DNA of 24,461 bases. Origin: an uncultured Prevotella sp. (GTDB lineage: Bacteria > Bacteroidota > Bacteroidia > Bacteroidales > Bacteroidaceae). Shown here in pieces: positions 21,019 through 24,461 of the stretch. Made by a program: the position numbers and the translations under genes. The first letter of the stretch is position 1. Each line of letters opens with the position of its first letter. The stretch covers positions 1 through 24,461 of the forward strand of contig URRR01000035.1 of assembly GCA_900550365.1 (NCBI GenBank). The letters run 5' to 3'. The notes beneath the pieces were generated by a model. It ran no database searches. It was not told the origin of the DNA and saw nothing but the letters and a program-made list of their open reading frames with translations.

Positions 21019-23683
21019 CTCAAGACAACAAACAGACAAGATGAACAGAATAAGAGGATGCGTAATGCTGCTCGCTGCTTTGCTCTTAAGCATAGGGGCG
21101 GCGGCACAGCAAAAGATAGTTAATCCCGACATATCGTATGCCGGCATGCCGCGTGAAGGCGTGATAGGCGGTATGGCCGTGTCGGGAGTCGAAGGTTATG
21201 AGGACTATATGCTTACGGGTATTTCCGGTCTGTCAGTAGGGCAGAAGATACAGGTGCCCGGCTCTGAACTTTCTGACGCAATCAAGCGCTACTGGCGGCA
21301 CGGACTGTTCTCGAAAGCTCAGGTTGCGGTAGACTCTATTGTCGGCGACAAGATTTATCTTCACTTCTATCTGGCATTGCGCCCGCGCGTTTCCTCTATT
21401 AATTATATAGGTGTAAAGAAGTCAGAGCGTGAGGATCTGGAGTCAAAGCTGGGCCTTCTGAACGGCAGCCAGATAACTCCTAACATGATTGACCGTGCCA
21501 AACTGCTGGCTAAGGAATACTTTGACGATAAAGGTTACAAGAACGCTGACATCAACATCATGCAGCGTGAGGACGTTACGAAGAAGAACCAGGTGATACT
21601 GGACATCATCATCGACAAAAAAGAGAAGATGAAGGTGCGCCAGATAATCATCGACGGTAACGAGAATCTTAGCGATTCGAAAATTAAGGGAGGCCTTTTC
21701 AAGAAAGGAGCATTCAAGAAAATACACGAGGCAGGCAAGCTGTCATCGTTCCTGAAGTCGAAGAAATACACTCCGGAACGTTACGAGGAGGATAAGAAAA
21801 ACCTGATAGACAAGTACAACGAGCTTGGATACCGTGACGCGGTGATACTTGAAGACAGCGTATGGAACGTTGACGACAAGCACGTAAACATATATATAAA
21901 GGTTGACGAAGGCAAGAAATATTATATAAGAAACATCACATGGGTTGGCAATACCGTGTTCTCAAGCGAATATCTCGGCCGCATCCTCGGCATGCAGAAG
22001 GGCGACGTGTATAACCAGAAGCTGATGAACAAACGCCTTTCAGAGGATGAGGACGCTGTTGGTAATGAGTATTGGAACCGCGGTTACCTGTTCTACAGTC
22101 TTGAACCGACTGAAGTCAACATCATTGGTGACTCTATTGACCTCGAGATGAGAATACGTGAAGGCATGCAGGCGCGTGTCAGCCATGTGCGCATCAACGG
22201 TAACACGAGACTTTACGAGAACGTCGTACGCCGTGAGCTGCGTACCAAGCCTGGCGACCTTTTCTCAAAAGAGGCTCTCATGCGTTCATATCGTGAAATC
22301 GGTTCTATGGGCCACTTTGACCCTGAGCAGATAGATCCGAAAGTAGAACCGAATCCGGAAGAGGGCACTGTAGACATCAACTGGAACCTTGTTCAGAAGT
22401 CAAACGACCAGGTAGAGTTCTCTCTCGGTTGGGGACAGACCGGTGTGATAGCCCGTATCGGACTGCGCCTGAACAACTTCTCAATGGCCAACCTCTTCAA
22501 TAAGAATAAGGAACACCGCGGCATTCTGCCCGTAGGTGACGGTGAGGTGCTGTCTATCGGAGCACAGACCAACGGTACTTATTACCAGTCATACAACGCT
22601 TCTTACTCAACCAACTGGTTCGGAGGCAAGCGTCCTATACAGTTTACCGTAGGAGCATACTTCTCTAAGCAGACCGACGTGTCAAGCAATTACTACAACT
22701 ACGGGTACATGAACAATTATTACAACTACCTCTACGGCTACGGAAACAGTTGGAGCAACAGTTATGAAAACTACTATGACCCCGACAAATTCGTCAAGCT
22801 GTTAGGTGTATCCGTAGGCTGGGGTAAGCGTCTGCGCTGGCCTGACGATTATTTCCAGCTCTCTATCGAGCTGGCATATCAGCGCTACATGTTGAAAAAC
22901 TGGCAGTACTTCATCGTGCGCAACGGTAACTGTAACAACCTCAACCTCGGCATAACGCTCTCACGTGTGTCAACAGACAACCCGCTGTTCCCCCGCCGTG
23001 GTTCAGAGTTCATGACCTCTCTTACCATTACTCCGCCTTGGTCGTTGTGGGACGGTAAGGACTATAAGGCTCTGGCCGAGACATATGAGCGTGAGGCTGC
23101 AAACGGACAATATAATTCAGAAAAGGCAACGGCAGCCCAGAAGGAGAGATACCGTTGGGTGGAATACTACAAATGGAAGTTCCGTGCGAAGACATACACC
23201 GCACTTACCAGCGGCCAGAAATGCTTCGTCTTGATGACGCGTGTAGAGTTCGGTATCCTCGGAGCATACAACAAATACAAGAAGTCGCCTTTCGAGACCT
23301 ACTATATGGGAGGTGACGGTATGAGCGGTTACTCTACGGGTTACGCTGAGGAGACCATCGGTCTGCGCGGTTACGATAACGGTAGCCTCACTCCTTACGG
23401 AGCTGAAGGTTATGCTTATGACCGCTTTACGCTTGAGTTGCGTTATCCGTTCCTGTTGGGCAACACTACCATTTACGGTCTCGGTTTCCTTGAGGCAGGT
23501 AACGCATGGAGCGACACTAAGGACTTCAACCCCTTCGACATGAAGCGTTCGGCAGGTATCGGTGTGCGTATTTACCTCCCGATGGTCGGCCTTATGGGTA
23601 TCGACTGGGCATACGGCTTCGACACAGTGTTCGGCCAGAAGGGCGGCAGCCAGTTCCACTTCATCCTCGGTCAGGAGTTCTGA
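21011..23683 (+). CDS. bamA: Outer membrane protein assembly factor BamA
   Basis: The 890-residue protein is the central barrel of the BAM complex, which inserts beta-barrels into the outer membrane. It has a signal peptide ending near AAAQ, five POTRA-like periplasmic repeats (about 35-430) and a 16-stranded barrel to the C-terminal phenylalanine (QFHFILGQEF). The barrel-lumen loop L6 motif is RGY at 786-788 within GLRGYDNG. The start at 21011 overlaps uppS; an internal ATG at 21041 (MNRIRGCVML) would give a more standard signal peptide. An unusual Tyr/Asn-rich stretch (558-591) with 12 tyrosines lies in what should be a surface loop. The downstream ompH encodes a periplasmic chaperone that serves the same pathway. 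Confidence 0.95.
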   Translation: MINSRQQTDKMNRIRGCVMLLAALLLSIGAAAQQKIVNPDISYAGMPREGVIGGMAVSGVEGYEDYMLTGISGLSVGQKIQVPGSELSDAIKRYWRHGLFSKAQVAVDSIVGDKIYLHFYLALRPRVSSINYIGVKKSEREDLESKLGLLNGSQITPNMIDRAKLLAKEYFDDKGYKNADINIMQREDVTKKNQVILDIIIDKKEKMKVRQIIIDGNENLSDSKIKGGLFKKGAFKKIHEAGKLSSFLKSKKYTPERYEEDKKNLIDKYNELGYRDAVILEDSVWNVDDKHVNIYIKVDEGKKYYIRNITWVGNTVFSSEYLGRILGMQKGDVYNQKLMNKRLSEDEDAVGNEYWNRGYLFYSLEPTEVNIIGDSIDLEMRIREGMQARVSHVRINGNTRLYENVVRRELRTKPGDLFSKEALMRSYREIGSMGHFDPEQIDPKVEPNPEEGTVDINWNLVQKSNDQVEFSLGWGQTGVIARIGLRLNNFSMANLFNKNKEHRGILPVGDGEVLSIGAQTNGTYYQSYNASYSTNWFGGKRPIQFTVGAYFSKQTDVSSNYYNYGYMNNYYNYLYGYGNSWSNSYENYYDPDKFVKLLGVSVGWGKRLRWPDDYFQLSIELAYQRYMLKNWQYFIVRNGNCNNLNLGITLSRVSTDNPLFPRRGSEFMTSLTITPPWSLWDGKDYKALAETYEREAANGQYNSEKATAAQKERYRWVEYYKWKFRAKTYTALTSGQKCFVLMTRVEFGILGAYNKYKKSPFETYYMGGDGMSGYSTGYAEETIGLRGYDNGSLTPYGAEGYAYDRFTLELRYPFLLGNTTIYGLGFLEAGNAWSDTKDFNPFDMKRSAGIGVRIYLPMVGLMGIDWAYGFDTVFGQKGGSQFHFILGQEF

Positions 23684-23767
23684 TGGGTCAAGAGTTAAGA
23701 ATTAAGAGTTAAGAAAGGGGCGCAAGCCTTTGGCAGACTTGTAAATAAAGAAAGGAGAAACAATATC
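23684..23767. other. Spacer with small repeat and strong RBS before ompH
   Basis: AGAGTTAAGA occurs twice close together (within 23690-23716). AAAGGAG (23752-23758) is an unusually good Shine-Dalgarno for this organism, about 10 bp before the ATG at 23768. Confidence 0.6.
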
Positions 23768-24292
23768 ATGCGAAGAATTATTTTATCGTTAGTACTTGTT
23801 ATTGCGGCCGTTACCGGTGCCAGTGCGCAGAAGTTCGCGCTTATCGACATGGAGTATATCTTGAAGAACATTCCGGCGTATGAGCGTGCCGACGAGCAGC
23901 TTAACCAGGTTGCGAAGAAGTGGCAGGCGGAGGTTGACGCCATTAATACAGAGGCGGCAACAATGTATAAGAACTATCAGAACGAGGTTGTGTTCCTCTC
24001 TCAGGAGCAGAAGCAGGCCCGTCAGCAGGAAATCAACGACAAGGAAAAGCAGGCGGCAGAGCTTAAGCGCAAGTATTTCGGTCCTGAAGGAGAGCTGTTC
24101 AAGAAGCGCACCAGCCTCATGACGCCCATTCAGGAGGAGATTTACAATGCCGTTAAAGACATCTGCGACCTGCGTGGATATTCGCTTGTGCTCGACCGCG
24201 CGTCAGATACCGGCATAATATTCGCGTCGCCGAGGATTGACATCAGTGACGAGGTGCTCTCAAAGCTGGGCTATTCAACGTTGGGCAATTAA
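23768..24292 (+). CDS. OmpH/Skp family periplasmic chaperone
   Basis: The 174-residue protein has a signal peptide (about 1-21, cleaved after SAQ). The OmpH domain starts KFALIDMEYILKNIPAY, has a long charged coiled-coil (about 40-110) that forms the tentacles of Skp, and ends with LVLDRASDTGIIFASP and a short C-terminal helix. Skp-like trimers hold unfolded outer-membrane proteins in the periplasm and hand them to BamA. Location 84 bp behind bamA agrees. In relatives a second ompH and murI often follow, so the next gene outside the window is probably similar. Confidence 0.92.
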   Translation: MRRIILSLVLVIAAVTGASAQKFALIDMEYILKNIPAYERADEQLNQVAKKWQAEVDAINTEAATMYKNYQNEVVFLSQEQKQARQQEINDKEKQAAELKRKYFGPEGELFKKRTSLMTPIQEEIYNAVKDICDLRGYSLVLDRASDTGIIFASPRIDISDEVLSKLGYSTLGN

Positions 24293-24301
24293 ACAATGTT
24301 G

Positions 24302-24461
24302 TGCGGCTCGGTAATACCAATAGCGAAAACTTCGTTTTCTCTTGGTATTACGCTCGCCTTTCACTATATTTGCTGACGCGACAATAGGATGCGGCTCGGT
24401 AATACCAATAGCGAAAACTTCGTTTTCTCTTGGTATTACGCTCGCCTTTCACTATATTTGC
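24302..24461. repeat. Direct repeat with 88-bp period carrying hairpin and promoter
   Basis: Positions 24302-24373 (72 bp) recur exactly at 24390-24461, where the window ends, so the true length may be greater. Each unit contains a hairpin, GTAATACCAA/TTGGTATTAC with an inner GAAAAC/GTTTTC stem. Each also contains a full rightward promoter: TTG (24342-24344; 24430-24432), 20 bp, TATATTTG (24365-24372; 24453-24460). A 16-bp spacer separates the visible copies. Confidence 0.9.

Noticed and set aside
24302..24461. Possible CRISPR array from repeated units
   Set aside because: Only two units with a 16-bp spacer, 72-bp repeats and no cas genes; promoter and hairpin content fit a dispersed regulatory repeat.

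Overview
The window looks like a chromosomal segment from a member of the Bacteroidota, most likely a Prevotella-like Bacteroidales. Nearly every confident transcription start has the Bacteroidetes sigma-ABfr signature (TTG, 19-20 bp, then TAnnTTTG), and Shine-Dalgarno sequences are weak. The gene order DUF6242 lipoprotein, DUF6089 protein, uppS, bamA, ompH/skp is typical of this phylum. Core genes are about half G+C by eye. One block at about 11.86-15.69 kb is clearly more A+T-rich.

Layout. 0.4-2.0 kb: ilvA and ridA, a threonine dehydratase followed by the enzyme that clears its reactive enamine/imine product. 2.1-3.6 kb (minus): two paralogous multi-span membrane proteins and a small winged-helix regulator, likely one operon. 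4.1-5.1 kb: a secreted SH3-domain protein, convergent with a TPR histidine kinase and NarL/LuxR response regulator pair (5.1-7.6 kb, minus). 7.8-8.9 kb: a cysteine-peptidase-like (YiiX/C92) lipoprotein divergent from the kinase, then a DUF4878-type lipoprotein. 8.9-9.77 kb: a gene-free stretch with REP-like palindromes, a nested inverted-repeat element of about 270 bp and a structured RNA-like leader. 9.8-10.9 kb: an acyltransferase-3 membrane protein, convergent with upp.

11.8-15.75 kb: a compact restriction-modification island. It has a C-protein-like HTH regulator, a cytosine-5 methyltransferase, a PD-(D/E)XK-type endonuclease and, on the opposite strand, a Vsr mismatch endonuclease. The island lies between two identical 60-bp direct repeats and has its own host-type promoter. 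No integrase or transposase is visible. 15.9-17.5 kb: pckA (ATP-dependent PEP carboxykinase). 17.7-17.96 kb: a tiny complete transcription unit that could encode a 34-residue hydrophobic peptide. 18.1-24.3 kb: the envelope-biogenesis cluster (DUF6242, DUF6089, uppS, bamA, ompH). It ends in two copies of a repeat (88-bp period, 72 bp identical as far as the window shows), each with a hairpin and a full promoter consensus.

The most interesting signals are the leader RNA before the acyltransferase, where one strand can pair with two mutually exclusive partners, one covering the start codon; the microprotein/RNA unit after pckA; the R-M-Vsr cassette between perfect 60-bp repeats; and the promoter-carrying repeat at the right end.
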